From: an uncultured Rhodospirillaceae bacterium
Lineage (GTDB): Bacteria; Pseudomonadota; Alphaproteobacteria; Rhodospirillales; Magnetospirillaceae
Reading direction: 5' to 3'
Assembly: GCA_903899885.1 (NCBI GenBank)
Contig: CAIULK010000006.1
Coordinates: 1-32,853, forward strand
DNA length: 32,853 bases
The position numbers and the translations under genes were made by a program. Shown piece after piece: positions 8,869-15,941 of the stretch. The notes beneath the pieces are model-generated. The model saw only the letters and a list, made by a program, of their open reading frames with translations. It was not told where the DNA came from and made no database searches. Numbering within the stretch: position 1 is the stretch's first letter; every line of letters begins with the position of its first letter.

Positions 8869-10674
8869 GTGGCTTTATACCCATCCCAGACCGACGGCGC
8901 TCAGTGCGCCGGGCACTCCGGTTCGACCATCGTCCGCATAGTGGCCGAGGCCGAGCGCACGCTGTCCGACTTTTCGTTCACCGCCGGCAGTCGCGAGCGG
9001 CTCGGTACCCTGGCGCAACGGTTGGCCGAGCAACACCTGCATGTCGCCGTCCTCGGCCAGTTCAAGCGCGGCAAAAGCACTTTCCTCAATGCATTGTTGG
9101 GGGTCGACCTGTTGCCCACTGCGGTGGTGCCGCTGACGGCTGTGCCCATCTTCGTCGCCTATGGCGAAACCCCGTCCGTGCGAATCCATTACCGAGACGA
9201 CCGTCCCCCCGAGGAGCATCGCGCCGAAAGGGGGGAAGAACTCAAGGCCCGCTTGTTCGCGGTTGCCGCCGAGGAGGCCAATCCGCGCAATCGTCTGGGA
9301 GTCGCGCATATTGAGGTGTTCTTCCCCGCCCCCGTCCTGACCGGCGGCACCCTGCTGATCGATACCCCTGGCATCGGCTCGACCCACCGGCACAACACAG
9401 AGACGGCGCTCGGCATTCTGCCCGAATGCGATGCCGGACTCATGGTGCTGTCCGCCGATCCGCCGATCACCGAGGTTGAACTCGGCTATCTCGCCGATGT
9501 GCGCGCCCAGGTGCCGCGGCTGCATTTCGTGCTGAACAAGGTCGACTATCTGACGCCCGAGGAGCGCGAAGAAGCGGTGGAATTTTTGAGGCGGGTACTC
9601 ACCGACCACCTTGGCGAACCGCCCCCCATCCACTGCCTGTCGGCTCGCCGGGCTTTAGCGGCAAAGCTGGCGCACGACGCGCAAGGTGTCGCGGCGAGCG
9701 GATTGGCGGCCGTCGAGGAGCAAGTGATCGGATCGCTTGCTGCCGAAAAGGTCGGCTTACTGGAGCGTGCCGTCGCCGGCAAGGCGGCCGCCGTCCTGGC
9801 GCTCGCCGGTAGCGAACTGTCGCTGGCCGTCGCAGCCCTTCGCATGCCGATGGACGATCTCGGCCAATGCTTGGCGACATTCGAAGAGCTTCTGCCTCAG
9901 TTTGATCGCCAGCGCCGCGAGGCCCAGGATCTGTTGACCGGGGACCGCAAGCGGTTGGCGGCGGCCTTGGAGGACGAAGCGGACAGGTTGCGTGTCACCG
10001 CCTCCAGGCATATGAGCCATGTCATCGCAGCCGCCATGGCGGACGCTCCGTCGCAGGCGGAGGCCGCCGCCCGCGAGGCGGTGGCAGCCGCCATTCCCGT
10101 TTTTTTCGAGACTGAGCTTGCAAAGGTATCCCAGGCATTCACCGAGCGCGTGGTGGCAGTATTCCACCCGCACCGGCATCGGGCCGTCGAATTGATCGGA
10201 TCGGTGCGGCAGGCGGCAGCCGACCTGTTCAGCATTCCGCCTCCGGCGATGGAAGAGATGGACGGATTGGAATTGGGCAGGCAGCCTTACTGGGTCACCC
10301 AGAATCTGGTGGGGTCCCTCATACCGTTGGCCGATGGCCCGCTGGATTTTCTCTTGCCGCGGGCCAAGAGATTGGAGCGCCTGCGCCGTCGGTTGCTCGA
10401 CGAGAGCATGTCCCTGGTGATGCACAACGTCGAGAATCTGCGCTGGAGCACCCTGCAGAACCTGGACATGGCTTTCCGCCGCTTCTCGGGCGACCTCGAC
10501 CGCCAGCTCGAACAAGCCGTCGAGGCCACCCACGGAGCCATCCGCGCCGCCTTTTCCCGCCGGGGCCAGGAGGCAGGAAAGATCGCCGGGGAACTCGACC
10601 AGATACAGGACGCGATCGTGACCATCGACGGACTTTATGCCGCGCTTCAGGCAGCCGTTATCAGGACGGGCTGA
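8869..10674 (+). CDS. Dynamin-family GTPase behind a fluoride riboswitch
   Basis: Large GTPase of 601 residues. G1 is GQFKRGKST (63-71), the switch I threonine is in VVPLTAVP (about T90), G3 is DTPG (165-168) and G4 is NKVD (223-226). After the G domain comes a long helical region with predicted coiled coils, as in bacterial dynamin-like proteins, and a weakly hydrophobic segment near NLVGSLIPLADGPLDFLL that could touch membranes. The start is a GTG at 8869 with AAGGGGA about 6 bp upstream. The gene stands alone; chrA converges on it. Dynamin-like proteins remodel or protect membranes. Control by fluoride is inferred from the upstream aptamer. Confidence 0.85.
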   Translation: MALYPSQTDGAQCAGHSGSTIVRIVAEAERTLSDFSFTAGSRERLGTLAQRLAEQHLHVAVLGQFKRGKSTFLNALLGVDLLPTAVVPLTAVPIFVAYGETPSVRIHYRDDRPPEEHRAERGEELKARLFAVAAEEANPRNRLGVAHIEVFFPAPVLTGGTLLIDTPGIGSTHRHNTETALGILPECDAGLMVLSADPPITEVELGYLADVRAQVPRLHFVLNKVDYLTPEEREEAVEFLRRVLTDHLGEPPPIHCLSARRALAAKLAHDAQGVAASGLAAVEEQVIGSLAAEKVGLLERAVAGKAAAVLALAGSELSLAVAALRMPMDDLGQCLATFEELLPQFDRQRREAQDLLTGDRKRLAAALEDEADRLRVTASRHMSHVIAAAMADAPSQAEAAAREAVAAAIPVFFETELAKVSQAFTERVVAVFHPHRHRAVELIGSVRQAAADLFSIPPPAMEEMDGLELGRQPYWVTQNLVGSLIPLADGPLDFLLPRAKRLERLRRRLLDESMSLVMHNVENLRWSTLQNLDMAFRRFSGDLDRQLEQAVEATHGAIRAAFSRRGQEAGKIAGELDQIQDAIVTIDGLYAALQAAVIRTG

Positions 10675-10748
10675 AGAAGGGGTGAATGTTCATGGCCTCC
10701 TCGCCATCCGGTGTGGGTAACGGCTGCGGAGGCATGGCCGTCGGGAAG

Positions 10749-11954
10749 TTATACTCGCCAGCCTTGGAGCAAGACGGCGGCAAGGCCACCGCCGACAACC
10801 ACCCACAACGGGGTCATTCCCATCAACATGCCTGCCAAGCTGAACAGCCCGATCCCCATCGATGCCATGGTCCACGGCAGGACCAGCGCCAGTTTGATGC
10901 CGGTGGCGGCGATCAAACCGGCGACGGCGGCTGAGGTGCCGCGCCGTATCGGGTCCGCCAATCGGTGACCGCGCACCACCTCGATGACCGGCATGGTGGC
11001 GGTCAACACGATGAAGGACGGGAAGAACACGGACACCGTGGCCACCAGGGCGCCCGGCAAGCCGGCGACGGCCCAGCCGACGAACGTGGCGGTGATGACG
11101 ATTGGGCCGGGGGTGATCTGACCGAGGGCGATACCGTCGAGGAAGGTGGATTGGTCCAGCCAATGTCGGACATCGACCACCTCGTGCAGCATCAACGGCA
11201 GCGAGCCGTAGGCGCCGCCGAAAGCGAAGAGGTCGACCTTCACCATCACCATCGCGAGATCGAACAGCCGGGAATCGAGCCGCTGGAACAGAACGCCCAA
11301 GACCGCACCTGTGGCGACGAGGGCGAGCGGAAGGCGGAATTCCCGCGCATGGGGCCGGCTGCCGGCCGAGGAAGTCGTAGGCCCGGCGGGAATTACAATG
11401 CCCCCCACGACCGCGGCAGTGGCGACGATCACGATCGGACTCAGGCCAGCCAGGAAAGTCGCCCCCGCAAAGCACGCGACCAGAGCCTCCACGGGCCCCT
11501 TTAGGTTTCGCCGCCCGAATGACAGGGCGACGCTGACCACGATGGCGGCCACCACCGCCTGGAGGCCGTTGAAGACGGCCGCGCCGAGGGGGAGCCGGTG
11601 GACGCTTTGGTAACCCGCCGACATGGCAACCATCAGCAGGAACGCGTGGATGCCAAAGCCGAGGAAGGCCACCGCGGCCCCCGGTCCTCCTCGCAGCCGA
11701 TAGCCGACGAAGGCCGCTACCTGCATCGCCGTCGCACCGGGCAGGAACTGCGCCAGCGTCACACCCGACAGCATGTCCTCGCGGCCCAGCCATCGCCGCC
11801 GCTCGGTCACGAACATCTCGATCTGCGCCACCATGGCGGGACCGCCGAAACTGGTCGCCCCAATCCGGGCGAAGCCGAGAAAGAGTGCGGCAAGGGAGGG
11901 CGGACCGCTGGCTCCCTTGCCGCTTCCTTCGCCGCTACGGACGAACTGCTCCAT
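10749..11954 (-). CDS. chrA: Chromate transporter family protein ChrA (long, two-domain form)
   Basis: 401 residues containing two homologous CHR domains. The first has FARIGATSFGGPAMVAQIE and LAQFLPGATAMQVAAFVGY; the second has KVDLFAFGGAYGSLPLMLHE and LGQITPGPIVITATFVGW. About ten to twelve hydrophobic segments follow the usual pattern. Long ChrA proteins export chromate, though many members have only been assigned by homology, and some may move other oxyanions such as sulfate. The ATG at 11954 has AGAGGT 6 bp upstream. It is divergent from the Crp/Fnr-type regulator, with a TGAT-N4-ATCA box between them, and converges on the GTPase gene. Confidence 0.9.
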   Translation of the reverse strand: MEQFVRSGEGSGKGASGPPSLAALFLGFARIGATSFGGPAMVAQIEMFVTERRRWLGREDMLSGVTLAQFLPGATAMQVAAFVGYRLRGGPGAAVAFLGFGIHAFLLMVAMSAGYQSVHRLPLGAAVFNGLQAVVAAIVVSVALSFGRRNLKGPVEALVACFAGATFLAGLSPIVIVATAAVVGGIVIPAGPTTSSAGSRPHAREFRLPLALVATGAVLGVLFQRLDSRLFDLAMVMVKVDLFAFGGAYGSLPLMLHEVVDVRHWLDQSTFLDGIALGQITPGPIVITATFVGWAVAGLPGALVATVSVFFPSFIVLTATMPVIEVVRGHRLADPIRRGTSAAVAGLIAATGIKLALVLPWTMASMGIGLFSLAGMLMGMTPLWVVVGGGLAAVLLQGWRV

Positions 11955-12008
11955 GGTAGACCTCTCGAACCGTCCCAGCGACAAGTCTGCCGCAATCGTC
12001 GACATCGG

Positions 12009-12028
12009 CATATGATGCGGATCATCCG
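12009..12028. promoter_or_regulatory. Crp/Fnr-type operator between chrA and its regulator
   Basis: CATATGAT-GCGG-ATCATCCG. The left half and the TGAT-N4-ATCA core are identical to the perfect palindrome at 15589-15608. The core is that of Fnr-like proteins. The adjacent regulator gene makes autoregulation, and control of chrA, likely. Confidence 0.62.
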
Positions 12029-12066
12029 GCCGCGCGGCGCCAGCCGGAAGCATGGAGACGGCTGGC

Positions 12067-12699
12067 ATGGCGATCAACGATGAACCCTGGCTCGCTGCGG
12101 TGCGCGGGGCCATCCGCGAACGCCGCCTGGATGAAGGGCAGGTTCTGTTCCGGCAGAGTGACCCGGTGTTCGGCATCTTCGCGGTATCCGAGGGCCGTGT
12201 CCGCCTGGTCCGGCATGCGCGCGAAGGGGCGGTGTGCGTGCTGCATGTCGCAAGCCCGGGCGATACCTTCGCCGAAGCGGCCCTGTTTTCGGACATCTAC
12301 CACTGTGACGCCATCGCCGACGCCCCCTCCCGGATCGCGTTGATCCCCAAGGAGGCGATGTTCGGGGCTTTCGCGGCCGATCAAGCCATGGCCACCGCGT
12401 TCATGGCGCGGCTGGCCCGTCAGGTACAATCGTTGCGGTCGAGACTGGAAATCCGCAATATCCGCTCGGCTCCCGAGCGGGTGCGGCAATACCTGCTGTT
12501 GCTGTCACGGCCCGGACAGCCCACGATCGTCTTCGACCGCCCATTGAAGGACGTCGCAGCCGAGATCGGCCTGACCCACGAAGCCTTCTACCGCGCCCTG
12601 TCGACTTTGGCAGCACAGGGAACCATATCGCGCCAGGGGAGGGAAATCAGCTTGCAGGGCGAGAGCGGAATGAAATTCCGTTCGGCATCGTCTACCTGA
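12067..12699 (+). CDS. Crp/Fnr-family transcriptional regulator
   Basis: 210 residues: a cyclic-nucleotide-binding-type beta roll (about 20-120, RRLDEGQVLFRQSDPVFGIFAVSEGRVRLVRH), a long dimer helix and a winged helix with recognition helix LTHEAFYRALSTLAAQG. The Glu and Arg in that helix correspond to residues that read a TGA half-site in Fnr-like proteins, which fits the TGAT-N4-ATCA boxes nearby. It lacks the N-terminal Cys cluster of oxygen-sensing Fnr; two internal cysteines (GAVCVLH and YHCDA) are the only ones, so the signal is unknown. GGAG lies 9 bp before the ATG at 12067; a start at 12052 is possible but poorly placed. Confidence 0.88.
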   Translation: MAINDEPWLAAVRGAIRERRLDEGQVLFRQSDPVFGIFAVSEGRVRLVRHAREGAVCVLHVASPGDTFAEAALFSDIYHCDAIADAPSRIALIPKEAMFGAFAADQAMATAFMARLARQVQSLRSRLEIRNIRSAPERVRQYLLLLSRPGQPTIVFDRPLKDVAAEIGLTHEAFYRALSTLAAQGTISRQGREISLQGESGMKFRSASST

Positions 12700-12806
12700 C
12701 GCCGCCGCTGAGGGTTATCTCCGATATCGCCGACAAGAGCGCCGTGATTCTGCCGTAGCAGCTCTACACTGGGATCAGCAACCTGGAATTCAATATCGGG
12801 GGGGGA

Positions 12807-13757
12807 ATGGATTGGATGGTGCTGTCTTTCCCGGTGTCCGGCGTCCAGACCTTGGCGTGGCTGCCGCCCGTGGTGGCGTTTGTCATCTCGTTCTTCAGTT
12901 CGATGGTCGGCATCTCCGGGGCGTTCCTGCTGCTGCCGTTCCAGATGAGCGTGTTGCACTTCACCAGCCCGTCGGTGAGTTCGACCAATCTGGTGTTCAA
13001 TCTGGTCGCCATTCCCAGCGGCGTCGGGCGCTATATCAGGGAAGGCCGGATGGCATGGCCGCTGGCCTGGATCGTCGTCGTCGGCACATTGCCGGGGATC
13101 GTCATCGGCTACTACCTGCGCGTCTGGTATCTCCCAGATCCCGGCCACTTCAAATTGTTCGCCGGCTGTGTCCTCCTCTACATCGGCTACCGGCTGCTGT
13201 CGGACTTCGCCCCGTGGAAGGCCAAGTGCGCCTCGAAGCTCGACGAAAAATTCAAGGCGCGCGCTGGGCAGACCGAGGGACTGACGGCTGGTCTGGACGC
13301 GAACGCTACCGTCCGGGTCCGCCACTTTTCGATGGCCCGCGTCGAATACGAGTTCTGGGGAGAATCCTTCTCGTTCAGCACCATGGGGATGTTCGCGATG
13401 GCCTTCGCGGTGGGGATCATCGGCGGCACCTATGGCATCGGCGGCGGCTCGATCATCGCCCCGTTCTGCGTCGCCATTTTCCGTCTGCCGGTCTACACCG
13501 TGGCTGGCGCCGCCCTGGCGGGAACGCTGATCACCTCGGTAGCGGGGGTGATTCTCTATAGCGTTCTGCCGGCGCCTGCGGGATTACCCACCCATCCCGA
13601 CTGGGCGCTCGGCCTGCTGTTCGGAATGGGCGGCATCGCCGGCATGTATCTGGGGGCGCGCTGTCAGAAATACGTGCCGCAGAAGGTGCTGAAACTGCTG
13701 CTGGGTGGCATCCTGGTCGGCTTGGCGCTGCGTTACATCGGCGCGGTTCTCCCATGA
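12807..13757 (+). CDS. TauE/SafE-family sulfite exporter-type permease (TSUP)
   Basis: 316 residues with about eight membrane segments in two similar halves: FFSSMVGISGAFLLLPFQM in the first and GIIGGTYGIGGGSIIAPFCVAIFRLPVYTVAGAAL in the second, separated by a hydrophilic loop (about 135-185). The family carries sulfur compounds such as sulfite, sulfoacetate or thiosulfate. It lies 107 bp after the regulator gene and is convergent with soxZ (3 bp between stops), which fits transport of a sulfur substrate or product of the neighbouring Sox-like proteins. The start at 12807 has GGGGGGG just upstream; the ATG is well placed. Confidence 0.87.
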   Translation: MDWMVLSFPVSGVQTLAWLPPVVAFVISFFSSMVGISGAFLLLPFQMSVLHFTSPSVSSTNLVFNLVAIPSGVGRYIREGRMAWPLAWIVVVGTLPGIVIGYYLRVWYLPDPGHFKLFAGCVLLYIGYRLLSDFAPWKAKCASKLDEKFKARAGQTEGLTAGLDANATVRVRHFSMARVEYEFWGESFSFSTMGMFAMAFAVGIIGGTYGIGGGSIIAPFCVAIFRLPVYTVAGAALAGTLITSVAGVILYSVLPAPAGLPTHPDWALGLLFGMGGIAGMYLGARCQKYVPQKVLKLLLGGILVGLALRYIGAVLP

Positions 13758-13760
13758 TGC

Positions 13761-14084
13761 TCACGCCACCGTCAGCTCTGCGGAATCGCGGCTGACGTTG
13801 CCGTCGTCGGCGATCCAGGTGAAGTCGAGCCGACCGGACTCGGTTGCCCGCAGAAAGAAGGTGAGATAGGGGTTGGCCGAGACTGCGGGCTGAAGTTCGG
13901 CGACGAAGACCGTCTGCCCGAGATAGGTGCATTCGACGCGGTTGATGATGTCGCGTGGGATCGCGGTGCCGTCGGACGCCTTGCGTAACCCCGTCTCCAT
14001 GGGATGGGTGAACATCGTCTTCACCTCGATGATTTCACCGGCCTTGGCGCTGGAAGGAATCCTGATGTGCGAGCGGCTCGTCAT
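13761..14084 (-). CDS. soxZ: Thiosulfate carrier subunit SoxZ
   Basis: 107 residues, the usual length of SoxZ, with the typical start RIRIP-like segment (HIRIPSSAKAGEIIEVKTMFTHPMETG), the middle RDIINRVECTYLGQTVFVAEL and the Ig-like end LRATESGRLDFTWIADDG. SoxZ pairs with SoxY, which carries the sulfur substrate in the periplasm; SoxZ has no signal and is carried along by the Tat signal of SoxY. It is last in the four-gene operon and starts 21 bp after soxY. Confidence 0.92.
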   Translation of the reverse strand: MTSRSHIRIPSSAKAGEIIEVKTMFTHPMETGLRKASDGTAIPRDIINRVECTYLGQTVFVAELQPAVSANPYLTFFLRATESGRLDFTWIADDGNVSRDSAELTVA

Positions 14085-14105
14085 GTCATTGCTCCCCGGA
14101 TGTCG

Positions 14106-14582
14106 TCAGCCGCCGCAGCCGCCGACCGTGACCTTGATGGCGGCCGTGGCACGGTAGACCGAACCGTCGTTCATTTCGGCGAGGGCGACCACCGACTGCC
14201 CTTTGATCAGGCGGACGCGGGTGGACACTTCGGCCCGGCCGTTCTGCGGGCCAAGCAGGAAGGTGCAGGCCCGCGGCCAGGGGTTCTCCTCCGTCAGGAT
14301 GTGGATTTTCCGCACATGATCCTCGGCGGTCATGGCGCTGTCGACGCTGACGGTGAGCGGCACTACGTTGCCGTCCTCGGCGATTGGCGGGGCTTTCAGC
14401 CGGATTCTTCCTGCGCGCGGAGAGACACCGCCGATGAGCGTGTTGATCGCCTCTTCCATTTCCGCCGGTGTCGCCCAGGCACTGCCGCCGGTGACGGTCA
14501 GGCAGGTCAGGGCCACGGCCGCGCCCCCGCCCGCCACAATGAATCGTCGCCGTGTTACGGCCATTCTACTGGTATCGTTCAT
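14106..14582 (-). CDS. soxY: Thiosulfate carrier subunit SoxY
   Basis: 158 residues with a twin-arginine signal (TRRRFIVAGGGAAVALTCLTV) and cleavage probable after SAWA. The mature part ends in VTVGGCGG, the mobile GGCGG arm whose Cys carries the sulfur compound covalently during thiosulfate or sulfide oxidation. Length and end are fully typical. It precedes soxZ and follows the DsrE-like gene. No soxA, soxX, soxB or soxCD is in the window, so the carrier either works with enzymes encoded elsewhere or takes part in a shorter sulfur-handling pathway. Confidence 0.94.
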   Translation of the reverse strand: MNDTSRMAVTRRRFIVAGGGAAVALTCLTVTGGSAWATPAEMEEAINTLIGGVSPRAGRIRLKAPPIAEDGNVVPLTVSVDSAMTAEDHVRKIHILTEENPWPRACTFLLGPQNGRAEVSTRVRLIKGQSVVALAEMNDGSVYRATAAIKVTVGGCGG

Positions 14583-14607
14583 GTCCTTCGTTCTCCACTG
14601 GTGTCGG

Positions 14608-15078
14608 TCAAGGGTGGAGCACCACCCAGCCGTCCAACTGGCGCTCGATCAACTCGGGGATCGCCGACGGCACCACGGTGATGCCGGCGATAAGGTCCCC
14701 CGGCACACGCTTCTGGGCTTCCAGCGTGCTGCCGCAAGCGATGAACTCAACGCCGTACTGCAACAGGCTCTCGATCCGCTCGGGCACCGGCGCGCTGTCA
14801 CGGTACAGGGCGCGCACGCCCTCCGCATAGGCGACCACTGCCACCTTGACGTTGTCGAGGCCGTAGCGCTTCTGCACGTTCACGACGTTGAACAGCAGGT
14901 TGTTCACCGTCGTCGCATCGGCGGCCGAAAGCTGGAGTGCCACCCGCCGGGGAAACTCTGGTGTCGGCGCGCCGGAGTGCGGGGGAGCGGCACCGGCGGC
15001 CGGGACCCCACCGGCCACCGCAGCACCGCAAACGGCTCCTCCCAGCACCCGTCGGCGAGAAACGCGCTGCCCGGCCAT
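14608..15078 (-). CDS. Exported DsrE-family protein
   Basis: 156 residues with a Tat signal (SRRRVLGGAVCGAAVAGGVPAAGAA). The mature part has the DsrE/DsrF fold pattern: RRVALQLSAADATTVNNLLFNVVNVQKRYG, VKVAVVAYAEGVRALY, YGVEFIACGSTLEAQ and a C-terminal LIERQLDGWVVLHP. The Cys in ACGSTL is at the place of the sulfur-binding Cys of this family. Such exported DsrE-like proteins are often encoded beside soxYZ. The start at 15078 has AGGTGA 5 bp upstream; a GTG at 15087 is possible. It follows the cytochrome gene almost without a gap. Confidence 0.85.
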   Translation of the reverse strand: MAGQRVSRRRVLGGAVCGAAVAGGVPAAGAAPPHSGAPTPEFPRRVALQLSAADATTVNNLLFNVVNVQKRYGLDNVKVAVVAYAEGVRALYRDSAPVPERIESLLQYGVEFIACGSTLEAQKRVPGDLIAGITVVPSAIPELIERQLDGWVVLHP

Positions 15079-15083
15079 CATTA

Positions 15084-15533
15084 TCACCTGATCCGGTAGC
15101 CGGAATGGCAGGCGTTGCAGGCAGACAGCATGTCGTTCAGGGCGGTGTGCAGCTTCTTCATCGATTCGTAGGAGCGATCGACATCGGCATCCTGTGCGGC
15201 GATGGCAAACCGGCTCGACGCCCTGTGAAGCGCCGTGCCGGCCTCCTGCATCGGCTTGGGCATGTAGCCCGCCATGTGCGCTGCGCCATGCAGTTCGAAG
15301 GAACTCAGCCCAAGCCGCTCCTCCGCCACCTTGCCGGCGGCATCGTACTTTTCGGCCGACAGATCGGCGGTGATCTCGCCCAGCGTCGCCAGATGGTCGC
15401 GCATACTGGCCAGCATGTGCTGCTGCATCATGGCGGGCATCTGGACGAGTTCGCGGTTATCGTCGGCGCGAGCGGTGCCGATGGACGCCACCAGGGCGAA
15501 CAGACCAAAGGCGATGGTGACGGCTTTGCGCAT
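15084..15533 (-). CDS. Periplasmic cytochrome c of the class II (c') type
   Basis: 149 residues with a Sec signal peptide (MRKAVTIAFGLFALVASIGTARA). The single haem motif CNACHSGYR lies at the very C-terminus, as in four-helix-bundle cytochromes c'. Met-rich segments (VQMPAMMQQHM) precede it. The ATG at 15533 has GAGG 7 bp upstream. It is the first gene of the operon cyt c - dsrE - soxY - soxZ and is preceded by a perfect Crp/Fnr-type palindrome. Probable role: electron acceptor or ligand-binding haem protein for the sulfur module. The partner is not shown by the sequence. Confidence 0.85.
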   Translation of the reverse strand: MRKAVTIAFGLFALVASIGTARADDNRELVQMPAMMQQHMLASMRDHLATLGEITADLSAEKYDAAGKVAEERLGLSSFELHGAAHMAGYMPKPMQEAGTALHRASSRFAIAAQDADVDRSYESMKKLHTALNDMLSACNACHSGYRIR

Positions 15534-15562
15534 GTCGGACCTCATCCGTTGAAGATGGGGCG

Positions 15563-15608
15563 ATTGTGCCTTGGGGTGAGGCCAACGGCATATGATCGCA
15601 ATCATATG
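15563..15608 (-). promoter_or_regulatory. Crp/Fnr-type palindrome and promoter of the cytochrome-sox operon
   Basis: CATATGAT-CGCA-ATCATATG at 15589-15608 is a perfect inverted repeat with the core TGAT-N4-ATCA. On the minus strand a possible -10 box CACAAT lies at 15568-15563, giving a start near 15557. The centre of the palindrome (15598.5) would then be about 41.5 bp upstream, the classical class II activator position. The regulator at 12067 is the obvious candidate. Confidence 0.7.
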
Positions 15609-15722
15609 TACAAAGCTCTTGAGCCTGTGGCCTCTGCACGCCTGCCGCCGTCGGGTCGCTGCCGAAAGCAAAATTTGCTATTGCGGCAGGCGGCTGAGCG
15701 CACGGAATTCATTGCCCCATCG

Positions 15723-15751
15723 TTGACCTGCGGCCAGCAACTGCCTATTGT
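15723..15751 (+). promoter_or_regulatory. Sigma-70 promoter of fluoride unit 2
   Basis: TTGACC at 15723-15728, a 17 bp spacer and TATTGT at 15746-15751. The aptamer core starts 14 bp later, so the riboswitch begins near the transcript start. Boxes and layout are shared with the other two fluoride units. Confidence 0.78.
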
Positions 15752-15757
15752 CCCGGA

Positions 15758-15833
15758 ACATCAATGGGGATGGGGTCCCCCGAAACCGCCCAACGGGCTG
15801 ATGACTCCTACCGCGCGAGGGATCGCGGTGGGA
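15758..15833 (+). promoter_or_regulatory. Fluoride riboswitch (crcB motif) 2
   Basis: Aptamer core 15766-15811: P1 GGGG/CCCC around the loop ATGGGGT, pseudoknot GGGGT with ACTCC, a small GCC-CAAC-GGGC hairpin, then GCTGATGACTCCTAC. A further stem ACCGCG/CGCGGT follows. A terminator hairpin is found 15-35 bp downstream, so control is probably by transcription termination: fluoride binding should prevent the terminator. It precedes the antiporter operon. Confidence 0.93.
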
Positions 15834-15845
15834 GGCTTGTGACCG

Positions 15846-15869
15846 AAGCCACCGCATGGTGGCTTTTTT
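15846..15869 (+). terminator. Riboswitch-linked intrinsic terminator, unit 2
   Basis: AAGCCACC-GCAT-GGTGGCTT followed by a run of T to 15869. It lies between aptamer and antiporter gene and is the likely expression platform. Confidence 0.85.
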
Positions 15870-15902
15870 GTTGCCCACCCGCTCCTCGCCCGATAGGTCA
15901 TC

Positions 15903-15923
15903 GGAGACGTCGCCGACGTCTCC
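15903..15923 (+). other. Perfect 9 bp hairpin in the leader of the antiporter gene
   Basis: GGAGACGTC-GCC-GACGTCTCC, with the ribosome site GAGGAGG beginning a few bases after it (near 15931). No T-run follows, so it is not a terminator. It could influence mRNA stability or translation of the antiporter gene, or be a DNA-binding palindrome. Confidence 0.55.
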
Positions 15924-15941
15924 CTGCGGAGAGGAGGCGGC

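Noticed and set aside
12067-12699. Oxygen-sensing Fnr with an Fe-S cluster
   Set aside because: The N-terminal Cys cluster is missing; only two internal cysteines are present.
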